Source: DAOPZC01 sp035353175
Lineage (GTDB): Bacteria; Verrucomicrobiota; Kiritimatiellia; RFP12; UBA1067
DNA: 64,000 nucleotides
Assembly (NCBI GenBank): GCA_035353175.1
Contig: DAOPZC010000003.1
Span: forward strand, 62,001 to 126,000
Direction: 5' to 3'
Positions 36,802-46,402 of this stretch are shown one piece after another; the stretch's first letter is position 1, and each line of letters begins with the position of its first letter. The position numbers were made by a program, and so were the translations under genes. The notes beneath the pieces were generated by a model, which ran no database searches, was not told the DNA's origin, and saw only the letters and a program-made list of their open reading frames with translations.

Positions 36802-38820
36802 ATGAAATCGGACGTCCGCATTCACGCGCCGCTGTTCTCCCTCGGCCTCGCGCTGGCCTTCGCGCCGTTCACCTCCCGAGCCGATTTGACCCAGGGGGAC
36901 TACACCTACACCGTCGCCAACGGCCAAGCGACCATCACGGGGTTCAGCACGGCGTACTCGGGCGCGTTGACGATCACGAACCTGCTGGGCGGCTTCCCGG
37001 TCACCGCCATCCGCTACACGGCGTTCGCGACCTGTGCCGGCATCACCGGCGTCGTCATCCCGCCCGGCGTGGGCGACATCGGCGACCACGCGTTCTCGGC
37101 GTGCTCCGGCATGGCCGCTCTCACGATGCCCGACACCGTCACCAATCTCGGCAGCTACGCCCTCTACAATTGCACCGCCCTGACCAACGCCTCTCTTTCC
37201 GGCACCCTCGCCCGTATCGGCCAAGGCGCCTTCACGCACTGCGCCAGTCTGACCGACGTCGCCCTTCCAAACAGCGTCAGCAGCCTCGGCTCCTCCGCGT
37301 TCTATTCCTGCACCCAGCTGGCAAGCATCACCCTCAGCACCAACATCGCCTGCATCGGAGAAGGAACCTTCGACACCTGCACGAACCTGGCCAGCGTCAC
37401 GATTCCCGCGGGGGCGCGCGAAATCGGGAAGATAGCCTTCAACAAGTGCTCCGCCCTGAAGAGCGTCGCGATCGCCAGCACCGTCACGAACATCGGCGAA
37501 AGCGCTTTCGCCTTCTGCGTCAATCTGGGCGGCATCGTCCTGCCCGCCGGCGTGGCGGCCATCGGGGCATCGCCGTTCGCCTCGTGCACCACGCTGAGCA
37601 ACATCACCGTGGTGGCGGCCAACCCGTACTACAGCAGCTCCGAAGGCGTGCTGTTCAACAAGGCCCAGACCGCGCTCATCCAATACCCCGCCGCCAAGGC
37701 CGGAACCTACGCCATCCCCGACGGCGTCACTGCCATCGGGAGCGCCGCCTTTGAGGGCGCCAACCTACTCACGAGCATCACCCTCCCCGACAGCGCCACC
37801 GACATCGGGACCTACGCGTTCAGCCACTGCGCCACCCTCACCAACGCCGTCCTGGGGGCCAACGTCACAAACATCGGCGCCTGCGCCTTCTCGGCCTGCG
37901 CCTTCCTGCGGGCCATCGCGGTCCCGGACAGCGTCGTCCGCCTCGGCGACTCCGCGTTCGACGGCTGCGACCGCCTGGCCACGGCCGCGTTCGGCAGCAA
38001 CGTCGTCAGCATCGGCGACAACGCGTTCCACCACTGCATCTCCCTGAAAGCCGTGGTTCTTCCCGCCAGCGTCGCCGACATCGGGGACGGCGCTTTCAAC
38101 GACTGTACCTCGCTGACCAATATCGCGCTCGCTTACGGCGTCGCCAGTATCGGAAATCAGGCGTTCGCCCACTGTACGGCGCTGACCCGCATGACGATCC
38201 CCGACAGCGTCACCAACCTCGGCGCCATGATGTTCCTCTACAGCTCCATGCTGACCAACGTCACGATCGGCGCGCAGGTCCCCGCCATCGGTCATTCCAC
38301 CTTCGAGGGCTGCCTCGCCCTGACCAGCGTCACACTCGGCGCAGGGGTCACCCACATCGAGGAATGGGCCTTCTACGCCTGCACCGGCCTCACCCGGATC
38401 GTCATCCCCGGCAGCGTCACGTCCATTGCCAAAGGGGCGTTCGCCAACAGCACCGCCCTCGCGGGCGTCTGTTTCACGGGGGAACCGCCGGCCTTCGGCG
38501 CCTCGGTCTTCGACTCAACCTGCGCCACCCTCTATCACCTCCCGGCCTTTGCCGCCCAGTGGCCGGACACCTGTGCCGACCGGCCCACGCTCCTCTGGAA
38601 CCCGCTCTTCACCCATGCCATCTACGCCGACGCCGCCTTCTCCTCCGCCATCGCCGGCACCACAAACATCCCCCTCACGGTCGAGGCCGCCACAAACCTA
38701 TCTGCCGGCCTCTGGACGCCGCTCCTCACCGGCACCCTCGGCCCGGCGGGCTCGCTCGCCTTCAGCGACCCTTCCGCGACCAATCTCCCCTCGCGTTTCT
38801 ACCGCATCGTCTGGCCTTAA
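36802..38820 (+). CDS. BspA-type leucine-rich repeat surface protein (LRR_5)
   Basis: A 672-residue protein with a signal peptide (1-27). Residues about 45-590 are some 22-24 leucine-rich repeats of the Treponema/BspA kind with the pattern I-x-x-x-A-F-x-x-C-x-x-L-x-x-I-x-I-P, for example IGDHAFSACSGMAAL and IGESAFAFCVNL. The last 80 residues (ATNLSAGLWTPLLTG, then SRFYRIVWP) form a C-terminal domain of the kind ending in FYRI-W-P seen in several PVC secreted proteins. It probably mediates surface adhesion or protein binding. It is divergent from the giant protein. Confidence 0.92.
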   Translation: MKSDVRIHAPLFSLGLALAFAPFTSRADLTQGDYTYTVANGQATITGFSTAYSGALTITNLLGGFPVTAIRYTAFATCAGITGVVIPPGVGDIGDHAFSACSGMAALTMPDTVTNLGSYALYNCTALTNASLSGTLARIGQGAFTHCASLTDVALPNSVSSLGSSAFYSCTQLASITLSTNIACIGEGTFDTCTNLASVTIPAGAREIGKIAFNKCSALKSVAIASTVTNIGESAFAFCVNLGGIVLPAGVAAIGASPFASCTTLSNITVVAANPYYSSSEGVLFNKAQTALIQYPAAKAGTYAIPDGVTAIGSAAFEGANLLTSITLPDSATDIGTYAFSHCATLTNAVLGANVTNIGACAFSACAFLRAIAVPDSVVRLGDSAFDGCDRLATAAFGSNVVSIGDNAFHHCISLKAVVLPASVADIGDGAFNDCTSLTNIALAYGVASIGNQAFAHCTALTRMTIPDSVTNLGAMMFLYSSMLTNVTIGAQVPAIGHSTFEGCLALTSVTLGAGVTHIEEWAFYACTGLTRIVIPGSVTSIAKGAFANSTALAGVCFTGEPPAFGASVFDSTCATLYHLPAFAAQWPDTCADRPTLLWNPLFTHAIYADAAFSSAIAGTTNIPLTVEAATNLSAGLWTPLLTGTLGPAGSLAFSDPSATNLPSRFYRIVWP

Positions 38821-38857
38821 ACCTTTGCCACGACAGGAGAACGTGTGGTGAAGATTT

Positions 38858-38896
38858 GGAGAGGGCGACAAGCGGCAGCCCGTGCGACGCCGCTTT
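38858..38896 (+). repeat. Single copy of the dispersed GGAG...GCCGCTTT repeat
   Basis: Matches the family at 22581-22670 (GGAG, GGCGACAAGCG, CGACGCCGCTTT). It lies just after the LRR gene in the convergent gap. Confidence 0.7.
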
Positions 38897-38912
38897 AAAC
38901 GCCAGAAAAAGT

Positions 38913-38944
38913 TTCGCCACGCCCGGAAAACCGAGCGTGGCGAA
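38913..38944. terminator. Hairpin between convergent genes
   Basis: Perfect 10-bp stem TTCGCCACGC/GCGTGGCGAA (38913-38922 with 38935-38944) with a 12-base loop, placed between the convergent LRR and Gfo/Idh genes. No T-run follows the stem on the plus strand; an A/T mix (AGAAAAAG) precedes it, giving a weak T-rich tail on the minus strand. Confidence 0.55.
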
Positions 38945-38964
38945 CAGGGAAATCCTTGCCGATT

Positions 38965-40341
38965 TTATACTTTCGGTTCGAAGCCTTCGCGCTTGAAACC
39001 CTGCAGGAGCGCGGTTGCCTCGGGGCTGTTGCTGAAGACGCGCTTGTCGTTGTCCCAGACCAGTTCCTTGCCCGGGAACCGCTGCGCGATACATCCGAAC
39101 AGGAGCGCCTCGGTCAGGCGGGCGGCGTATTCGAAGCGGCTGCCCGTGGCGTCGGGGGTGTGCGCCTTGCAGGCGTCGACCCACTCCTTGTAGTGGTTGT
39201 ACTGCCACTTGCCGGGATCCTCCAGCAGCTTGTTGCAGGCGCGCTCGGCGTCTTTGGTCGCAGGCCCGAACGGCTGGCCGCCGACCGCGACGGCCTGCGG
39301 CTTGCTGGCGTGGGAGCCGCCCAGGGTGGTCACCTTGGAGCCCACGATCATGCAGCCGTTGTCGCCCACGTTCAGCTTCGGATGCGAGCCGAGCGGACGC
39401 TTGGGAAGGATGCCGCTCTCGTACCAGTAGACGTTGAGGCCTTTCGGGCAGACCGGCGACGGGCCGAAGTGGTAGTCAATGGTCGAATACGTGGAATAGG
39501 CGAGGTTGGCGGGCTTGTCGCACCAGGCCTTGATGGTCTCGGGCAGGCCCAGCTTCAGCACGAAGAACGCGGGATCGAAATTGTGCACGGCCATGTCGCC
39601 GATGGCGCCGCACCCGAAGTCGCACCAGCCGCGCCAGGCGAAAGGCGCGTAGCCCTTGCCGTAAGGACGCATCTTCGCCGGCCCGATCCAGCAGTCCCAG
39701 TTGAAGCCTTCCGGAACTTTCTCTTCCGGCGGAAGGGCGGTCATGCCTTGCGGCCACCATTTGCCGCCGGCGCGGTCCGTCCACGAATGCACCTCCAGGA
39801 TGTCGCCCCAGAACTGGCTCTCCATGAGCTTCTCATAGCGGAAAACGCCGGGATGCCCCTGGTTGCCCATCTGCGTCACGACGCCGTATTTCTTGGCCGC
39901 CTCCATCAGCATTTCGCACTCCTCGTACGAATGGGCGAGGGGCTTCTGCACGTAGACGTGCTTGCCGAGGCGCATCGCGGCCAGCGCGATCGTCGCGTGC
40001 GTGTGGTCGGCCGTGGAGACGCAGACGCCGTCGCATTCCTTGGCGATCTTGTCCAGCATCTGGCGATAGTCCGTGAAGGTCGGGATGCCCGGGAATTTCT
40101 TCGCCGCGTTGGCGAGGGCGACCGGGTTGACGTCGCACAGCCCGGTGCAGATGGCTCCGTTGCCGGTCAGCGAATTGAGATCCCCGCCGCCCATGCCGCC
40201 GACGCCCACCTTCAGAAACCTGAACTGCTTTCCGGGGCTGTCCTTCACGGCCTGCCCAAAAACCTTACTGGCCGGGATGAAAAACCCCGCCATCGCGCTT
40301 GTCGCCAAAAAAGAACGCCTCGATACGCCCCGATATTTCAT
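38965..40341 (-). CDS. Gfo/Idh/MocA family oxidoreductase, Tat-exported
   Basis: A 458-residue protein with a twin-arginine signal (SRRSFLATS near residue 7) and a Rossmann motif (GVGGMGGG). The conserved E-K-P motif reads Q132-K133-P134, keeping the Lys. The second domain has WDCWIGPA and CDFGCGAIGDM, typical of PVC secreted dehydrogenases that act on sugars. AAGGAG precedes the start. It converges with the LRR gene through a 144-bp gap. Confidence 0.93.
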   Translation of the reverse strand: MKYRGVSRRSFLATSAMAGFFIPASKVFGQAVKDSPGKQFRFLKVGVGGMGGGDLNSLTGNGAICTGLCDVNPVALANAAKKFPGIPTFTDYRQMLDKIAKECDGVCVSTADHTHATIALAAMRLGKHVYVQKPLAHSYEECEMLMEAAKKYGVVTQMGNQGHPGVFRYEKLMESQFWGDILEVHSWTDRAGGKWWPQGMTALPPEEKVPEGFNWDCWIGPAKMRPYGKGYAPFAWRGWCDFGCGAIGDMAVHNFDPAFFVLKLGLPETIKAWCDKPANLAYSTYSTIDYHFGPSPVCPKGLNVYWYESGILPKRPLGSHPKLNVGDNGCMIVGSKVTTLGGSHASKPQAVAVGGQPFGPATKDAERACNKLLEDPGKWQYNHYKEWVDACKAHTPDATGSRFEYAARLTEALLFGCIAQRFPGKELVWDNDKRVFSNSPEATALLQGFKREGFEPKV

Positions 40342-40700
40342 TCATTTCTCCTTCGTGGTTGAGCCCTGCGGTATCCTAATCCGCAAACGAGACAGAGTAT
40401 AACGGAAGGAAGAGAAAGAGGGTAATGAAAGTTGATCGCCCCGCCGTTCGCGTTTGATGGCCAGGGCACGTCAATCACCGTCCTGTCAAAAGGCGAAGAC
40501 GACGATGACATCTGTTTGACCGATATTCGGCTCCATTCTACGAACGGCCCAGCGAGATTGGCACTTAGGAATTATCTAGTTCCTGATCGTAATCATAATC
40601 GTAATCCTCTCACACCCGCAAATCGGGATTAAGATTATGAGAAAGATGAAGATTAGGATTAGAATCAAGATTTCCGCGCCGACACCCTTTTATGTCCCCT
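40342..40700. repeat. Intergenic space with AATCGTAATC-type inverted repeat
   Basis: A 359-bp non-coding space. TCATAATCGTAATCCT (40593-40608) and its near-complement GGGATTAAGATTATGA (40625-40640) match at 14 of 16 positions, followed by further GATTAGGATTAG-like units to about 40670. The rest shows no ORF or RNA gene; a -10-like TATACT lies near 40395-40400 upstream of the Gfo/Idh gene at 40341. Confidence 0.55.
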
Positions 40701-41885
40701 CTATTTCCAACGCTTCAGGGGATGCGAGCGGTTGACCAAGGGTAAAGCGACACGCCCCCCTCCCTGGACGCACGATTCAAACACGGCCTGAGTCATCTCC
40801 CACGACCTGAGACCGTCCTGAATGCTGATGGCCGGACGGCGATTTTCTTCAATGGCGGCAATGAGGTCATCGGTAATGATTTTGTTGCGTTCCCGCTGCT
40901 TGTCTTTCGTCTGGACGACAGGCGCATCCGGCAGCGGTCTCCAGCCCGAGCTCTTCTTGCCGGGGGCCCAGGACGAACTGTCGAACCATAGCACGTTTAC
41001 CCCCAAGTCGTCTGGAAGGACGCGGATGGAAACCACACCTCGGCTTCCAAAGATGTCGATGCCGAAACGACCGCCGTTTCCATCGGGGTTCTTCATGGAG
41101 TCGAAATAGCCCACCGCACCGCCTTGGAAACCATACATCGCATGAATGCGATCGCCTACGATAGGCCCCAGCGGTTCGCGAGCCTTGCACACGTCGGCAG
41201 GCGTTGCCGTGTGTCCGTTCGTCGTAACATCGGCCGCGCACCACAAGGGTTTTCCGCCCATGAAGAAGCACATCAGGTCGAGCACATGTGCGCCGAGTAC
41301 GATCAGGTCCTCGCCGCCTGCCCGATGGTCCTCTTTGCCGCGGGCACGCGCCTCCAACACGGTGCCGATGAGACCTTTTTCGCACACCATTTTCCAAGCG
41401 TGCTGTACCTCCGGCATACCGCGAAAATTGAAAGCGATCGCCCACTTCAAGTTCTTCGCCTCGGCGGCGGCCACCATTTTGTCACCGCTGGCCAGATCGT
41501 CACAGAAGGGTTTCTCGATGAAGCCGTGGGCGCCGACCGCCGCGCAAGCCAGAAGGTACTCCTGATGCTTGATGGTGCAACGCGGCCCGACTGCGACCAG
41601 GTCAGGTCGTTCTTTCTCAAGCATCTCGCGATAATCCGCATAGTGACGCTCAGCACCGACGGCCTTGGCGTACTTTGCCCGCTCACTCTCGACCGGATCC
41701 GCCAAAGCGACGTGGACCACATCGTCCCGCAGCGCAAATGCGTGATGGATCCAGTGTCCGTATCCCCCCTGCTTGCTGTCGCCAATAATACAGGCTTTGT
41801 ATTTCTTTTTTGACGGCGCGCCCACCGCCGTGGCCGCGACTGCCGCAGATGACACCGCAATGAATTTCCGACGGCTGAACTGCAT
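40701..41885 (-). CDS. Gfo/Idh/MocA family oxidoreductase, Tat-exported
   Basis: A 394-residue protein with a twin-arginine motif (FSRRKFIAV) and a hydrophobic stretch. The nucleotide-binding turn is atypical (CIIGDSKQGG rather than GxGxxG), and E124-K125-P126 retains the conserved Lys. The C-terminal domain (GGEDLIVLGAHVLDL) suits the oxidoreductase C-terminal fold. AGGATCG precedes the start. Its promoter is divergent from that of the GH28-like gene, so it may act on a sugar released by that enzyme. Confidence 0.9.
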   Translation of the reverse strand: MQFSRRKFIAVSSAAVAATAVGAPSKKKYKACIIGDSKQGGYGHWIHHAFALRDDVVHVALADPVESERAKYAKAVGAERHYADYREMLEKERPDLVAVGPRCTIKHQEYLLACAAVGAHGFIEKPFCDDLASGDKMVAAAEAKNLKWAIAFNFRGMPEVQHAWKMVCEKGLIGTVLEARARGKEDHRAGGEDLIVLGAHVLDLMCFFMGGKPLWCAADVTTNGHTATPADVCKAREPLGPIVGDRIHAMYGFQGGAVGYFDSMKNPDGNGGRFGIDIFGSRGVVSIRVLPDDLGVNVLWFDSSSWAPGKKSSGWRPLPDAPVVQTKDKQRERNKIITDDLIAAIEENRRPAISIQDGLRSWEMTQAVFESCVQGGGRVALPLVNRSHPLKRWK

Positions 41886-41920
41886 GATCGATCCTCCCCA
41901 TGATACGAATCAACTTCATT

Positions 41921-41949
41921 AGTATCGTTCTTCGCCGAGATTTGGTCAA
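41921..41949 (-). promoter_or_regulatory. Promoter of the Gfo/Idh gene at 41885
   Basis: Minus-strand TTGACC (41944-41949), 17-bp spacer, GATACT (41921-41926). Confidence 0.65.
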
Positions 41950-42050
41950 GAAACTGGACTTGATCCGTGACCTGCTGACAATCAGGTACGCAACCGTTTT
42001 CTCCCTAACGGCCGTCTCTTCGATTTTCACGTGTCTGCGTAAAGATGTCA

Positions 42051-42080
42051 TTGAAGAAACAAGCATCCTCGCCGTATGCT
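42051..42080 (+). promoter_or_regulatory. Promoter of the GH28-like/GH39-like operon
   Basis: TTGAAG (42051-42056), 18-bp spacer, TATGCT (42075-42080), followed by a leader of about 45 bases and AAGGGGG before the ATG at 42131. Confidence 0.55.
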
Positions 42081-42130
42081 TAAGGCCTTACCGAGATTGG
42101 CCAGGGGAAAATCAATCACAAGGGGGAAAC

Positions 42131-43645
42131 ATGAGGGTAGCGATCATCGCGGCCGCCGCGGGGCTGCTGTGCAGCGCGGGAGCAGGAGAGATTTCCGGCG
42201 CGTTGTCGGGGTCAAGCGCTGTCGATCCCGCCGCATATGGCTTTGCGCCCGACGCGCCGGCGGCGACGAACGCGGCCGCGTTGCAAAAGGCGCTGGACGG
42301 CGGGATGAAACGGGTCCAGGTCTCGCGTGCGGGGGTCTATGGCCTGGACCGGACGGTTTTCATCGACAGCGACACGGAGATCGATTTCGCCCCCGGCGTC
42401 GTCCTGCAGAAGCGCGCGGCCTACGCCAACATCCTCGTCAACCGCGGGGCCTTCCAATACGCTTGGAACACGAACATCGCCGTGCGGGGCCTCCGCATCA
42501 GCGTGAACGGCTTCCAGTCCATTCCGGGCCCGGACTCTGCGGCGCCCGGCCTGCGCGGGCAGTTCGCGCTCTACCATGTGCGGCACGCCCGCGTCTATGA
42601 TTTCACCTGCCTGGACATCGAGGGCGGGCAGTACTGCTTCCACATCGCAGGCTTCGAGGACGTCATCCTCGACGGGTTCGAGATCCGCGGCAAGAAGGAC
42701 GGCGTCCACGTCAACGCGGGCCGCAACTTCGCCATCCGCAACGGGATCCTCGAAACCGGCGACGACGGCATCGCGCTCAACGCTGGCGACTGGCCGGGGG
42801 GCTGCACGCCCGTCATGGGCAGCATCGAGGACGGGGTCATCGAGAACATCCATGACCTGGCGGGCGGCAAGTGCAATTTCGCGCGCGTCATCACCGGCGC
42901 CTGGACGGACTGGCACAAGGGCATGCGCCTGCAGCGGGGGGACATCTTCCGCGTCGGCCAAAACGTCTACGCGGTCCACCCCATGCCGCTCGGCACGAAC
43001 GAATACGTCTCCCTGACCGCGCCGATGCATACGCGCGGGGTGTGGAAGTCGCCGGAGGGCATCCAGTTCCAGTACCTGCAGAACGACGGCGAGACCCGCG
43101 CGGACATCCGCAACGTCGTCTTCCGCGATCTTTTCCTGTATGCCGGACGCCCCATTTCCTGCAGCTGGGAGTTTGGCGAATACGCCCGTCTGGTCCATCC
43201 GGAAATCAAGCCGGCCGACCTGCCCGTCTGCGACATCACGGTGGAGAACGTCTTCTCGCCGACGGCCCGCCCCGTCATCAGCGGCAACAGCTGCGCGACG
43301 CTCCGGCTGGACAACATCCGCGCCAACGGCCCCATCGTGTCGCTGACCAGCCTGCGCGCCCACCCCGCCACCTGGCGCGTGATCTGCACCGGCACCTATT
43401 TCAGCCGACGAGACAACCGCGAGCCTGATTTCCGGTTCGGGGGTTTTGAAGGCGACCTCGACCTCCAGATCGGCTCCGCGCTGCAAGACCGCGACGTGCG
43501 TCTTTCCGTCGCCGGCACGCTCACCTCCGCCCGCGTCAACGGCGAGGCCTCCGTGGACACGCTGGACAACCTGAAGCCCAAGGCCGGGGATGCCGTCCGC
43601 GTCAACAACCGGCGCCGAACATTCAACGGGACGAAATGGGAATAA
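42131..43645 (+). CDS. Secreted right-handed beta-helix glycosidase-like protein (GH28-like)
   Basis: A 504-residue protein with a signal peptide (1-18). The middle is a pectin-lyase-type beta helix, recognised by short turns (INVAVRGL-, VILDGFEIRGKKDGVHV, ETGDDGIALNAGD). The acidic pair Asp211/Asp212 in GDDG is at the position of the GH28 catalytic aspartates. Members hydrolyse galacturonan or rhamnogalacturonan side chains. The C-terminal third is beta-sandwich like and unassigned. It is the first gene of an operon with the GH39-like gene, 17 bp apart. Confidence 0.85.
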   Translation: MRVAIIAAAAGLLCSAGAGEISGALSGSSAVDPAAYGFAPDAPAATNAAALQKALDGGMKRVQVSRAGVYGLDRTVFIDSDTEIDFAPGVVLQKRAAYANILVNRGAFQYAWNTNIAVRGLRISVNGFQSIPGPDSAAPGLRGQFALYHVRHARVYDFTCLDIEGGQYCFHIAGFEDVILDGFEIRGKKDGVHVNAGRNFAIRNGILETGDDGIALNAGDWPGGCTPVMGSIEDGVIENIHDLAGGKCNFARVITGAWTDWHKGMRLQRGDIFRVGQNVYAVHPMPLGTNEYVSLTAPMHTRGVWKSPEGIQFQYLQNDGETRADIRNVVFRDLFLYAGRPISCSWEFGEYARLVHPEIKPADLPVCDITVENVFSPTARPVISGNSCATLRLDNIRANGPIVSLTSLRAHPATWRVICTGTYFSRRDNREPDFRFGGFEGDLDLQIGSALQDRDVRLSVAGTLTSARVNGEASVDTLDNLKPKAGDAVRVNNRRRTFNGTKWE

Positions 43646-43662
43646 TCCGAGAGGAAAAAACA

Positions 43663-46350
43663 ATGTCGCTTTACTCAAAGAACCTGATTTGCGGACGAGC
43701 CGTCCGCGTGATGCTCCGCGCCTTCATCTGCGCGGGATGGGCGCTGTTCGCCGGTGCGCGCGAAACGGTCTTTCGCGTGGATTTCGGCGAAGAGGGCAAG
43801 CCCTGCCCGTATGAGAAGGTCGGACGCTTCGAGGGCGCGCTGCCGCCGAAGGTACACGAGAATTTCGCCGCCTGGAACGCCTCCGTGGCGCGGGCGGAAC
43901 GCCTCACAGAAAACGGGCGTGCCTTTCTGCGGGTCCACGCGGAAAAGATCGATTCCGCCACGCAGTTCTGGATCGACGGGGGAGACATCGCGCTGCCCGG
44001 CGTGTTCGAACTGGTCGTGACGGCGCGGCCGCAGGCAGCCACCCTCCAGTTCGGCCTGCGCCAGATCAACGCGCCCTACCACGGCTTCGGCGGCGCGGAC
44101 TTCCCGGCCTCCGACGAGTGGAAGGAACGGCGCTTTCTCATCCAGACGCGGGAGCGCTGCGATTCCAAGGTGGCGCTCTATTTCTACACGGGCGGCGGCG
44201 ACACGGACATCGCCTCCGTGGAGCTGGCGCGCCTCGGCAAAGAGGAGCTCGCGGCCACGGTACCGCGGCCGGACGCCGCGGTGAAGAATTTCTTCCGCAA
44301 CAGCCGCTTTCCGCTGGGCCTTCCCTGCGGCTGGAACCTCGACCGCGACAGCCGCACGGCCACCTGCGGAGCGGACGCCGCGCACCCCGGCGCAGGAGGC
44401 ATCCCCTCGCTGGAGACGAAAGCCGAAAAAGCGTTCACCCTGTACTCTGAACCTTTTCAGACCAACCAGCCGGACAAACCCCATACCGTCGCGTTCGCAT
44501 ATCAGGGCGAAGGCGCGTGCCGTGTCGACGTGCTGTGCGAAGGCCGCCCCCTCTCCGGCAAAACGCTGGCGCCTTCGAACAACTGGCAGACGGCAACGCT
44601 GGCCTTTGTGCCGCCCGGCGAGGCGCTCTGTTTCTGCCTGCGGTTCACCGGCAACGGGACCTTCCGGCTCGATGCCCTGCGCGCGTTCGCCGGCGCGGCG
44701 GGTGCCGATTTTTCGGACCGCGCGTGCGAAGTGGCGCTGGCGCCGGGCTCTTCCGAAATCGCCGAGACGCGCATCCAGTTCGCAGACGAGCCCGCCGAGG
44801 TGCGCTTCTGCGTGACGGGCGAGGCAGGCGGCGCGGTGTTGAAAAGCTGCGTGACGGACCTTTACGGGAAAAGCGTGCCGCTGGCGGACCGCCCCGTCCC
44901 GGCCGGCGCGAAGCGGTTCGAAGGCGCACTGCGGTTCGACGTCTTTCCCGCCCGGCCTCTCGGGCAGTTCCGGCTCGAAGCATGGGTGGAGCGCGACGGC
45001 CAGCGCGTCTCGCCGTATAACGAGATCGTGCTGACGCGCTTGGAGCGCCCGGTGTTCTGGGATCAGGACGCGCCGGACTCGCCCTTCGGCTGCCACTTTA
45101 TCGCCTCGGCGCCGACCATCCGCATGATGAAGGCCTGCGGCATCAACTGGGCGCGCCTGCACGACGCCGGCACAGAATACAGCGGCTGGTGGAACCTGGA
45201 GCCCGAAAAGGGCCAGTGGACGTTCATGGACGACGACCTTCAGCGCTACCGCGAAAACAAAATCAAGATCTTCGCGCAACTGGGAACCACGCCCGCCTGG
45301 GCCTCGCACTACGGCGACTTGGGCTGCAAACACATGGGCTACTTCGAGAAATTCCTGCGCCCGAAAAACAACGAGGAGTTCAACGCCTACGTGAAGACGT
45401 TCGTGGCGCGCTACAAGGGCGTGATCGACGAGTACTTCGTCTGGAACGAACCTTGGGGAAGATGGTGGGAAGAGGGACAGGACGCGCGGTTCTTCGGCAA
45501 GGACGAGGCGAAGAAAGATTTCGCGGAACTCTGCCGCGGCGCCTACCGGACCGTGAAGGCCGTCGACCCGTCCATCAAGGTCGCCGGCTTCAACTCCACG
45601 GGCGGCGGGAGCGGCCGACAGTGGACGGCGGGCGTCCTCGCCGCCGGAGGCATGGCCAACTGCGACATGATCGACTTCCACCTCTACACCAAGAACGCCA
45701 CCGCCCTCGCCGACGACAGCGTGGAACAGGCCTATCAGGACGCGGTCGGCGAGATTTTCGCCAAGATCCCGAACGCGGGCGATAAGCCGATCTACATGAG
45801 CGAAGGGCAGGGCGCCAGCACCGGCTCGTCAGGGGTCGGAAACCGCATGACCGGCCTTTACAAGCGGACCATCACTTGGCAGCCGGAAGACGACCTGGCG
45901 GACACGGCGCAGAAGAACTGCCGCTACACGGTCAGCCTCCTGGCGCAAAAGGTCGCCAAGATATTTCTCTACACGGCGCACGGCTACACCTCGCTCGCCC
46001 AGGCGCCAAGCTTCACGGTGCTGCTGGGCGCGGACGGCTACCCGCATCCGGGCCTGGCCGCCTACGCCCACCTCACGCATTCGCTGGAGGGCAAGCGTTT
46101 CGAGAGGAAAGTCGCGCTGGGCGAGAACCGCTTCGCCTATCTCTTCAAGGGACGCGGCGGAACCTGCGCGGTGCTCTGCGGCGGACGCGAAGCCAAGTTG
46201 CCGTTCATCCAAGACCCCGCGATCCGCTGGACCGATCTTTACGGCAATCCGCCGTCCGACGCCGCCACGCTTCCCGGCACGATGCGCTACGCGGCGAGCG
46301 CGCTCTCGCCGGAGGAACTGGCGAAGCGTTTGGTGGCGATCCCGCAGTAA
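43663..46350 (+). CDS. Secreted GH39-like (clan GH-A) glycosidase
   Basis: An 895-residue protein with a signal peptide (about residues 1-30). The N-terminal half (about 30-450) has beta-sandwich domains of unassigned type. The barrel (about 470-800) has Glu596 in FVWNEPWG, the acid/base position, and Glu714 in IYMSEGQG as nucleophile, the distances and motifs of clan GH-A family 39 (xylosidase/iduronidase). WARLHDAGTEYSGWW is also family-like. The end has a small beta domain. It is co-transcribed with the GH28-like gene, which suggests the two act on the same polysaccharide. Confidence 0.88.
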   Translation: MSLYSKNLICGRAVRVMLRAFICAGWALFAGARETVFRVDFGEEGKPCPYEKVGRFEGALPPKVHENFAAWNASVARAERLTENGRAFLRVHAEKIDSATQFWIDGGDIALPGVFELVVTARPQAATLQFGLRQINAPYHGFGGADFPASDEWKERRFLIQTRERCDSKVALYFYTGGGDTDIASVELARLGKEELAATVPRPDAAVKNFFRNSRFPLGLPCGWNLDRDSRTATCGADAAHPGAGGIPSLETKAEKAFTLYSEPFQTNQPDKPHTVAFAYQGEGACRVDVLCEGRPLSGKTLAPSNNWQTATLAFVPPGEALCFCLRFTGNGTFRLDALRAFAGAAGADFSDRACEVALAPGSSEIAETRIQFADEPAEVRFCVTGEAGGAVLKSCVTDLYGKSVPLADRPVPAGAKRFEGALRFDVFPARPLGQFRLEAWVERDGQRVSPYNEIVLTRLERPVFWDQDAPDSPFGCHFIASAPTIRMMKACGINWARLHDAGTEYSGWWNLEPEKGQWTFMDDDLQRYRENKIKIFAQLGTTPAWASHYGDLGCKHMGYFEKFLRPKNNEEFNAYVKTFVARYKGVIDEYFVWNEPWGRWWEEGQDARFFGKDEAKKDFAELCRGAYRTVKAVDPSIKVAGFNSTGGGSGRQWTAGVLAAGGMANCDMIDFHLYTKNATALADDSVEQAYQDAVGEIFAKIPNAGDKPIYMSEGQGASTGSSGVGNRMTGLYKRTITWQPEDDLADTAQKNCRYTVSLLAQKVAKIFLYTAHGYTSLAQAPSFTVLLGADGYPHPGLAAYAHLTHSLEGKRFERKVALGENRFAYLFKGRGGTCAVLCGGREAKLPFIQDPAIRWTDLYGNPPSDAATLPGTMRYAASALSPEELAKRLVAIPQ

Positions 46351-46402
46351 CGGCTCTGTCAGCCTGTCCCGCGAACATGACCGCCGCGAACAACATGCGT
46401 TC

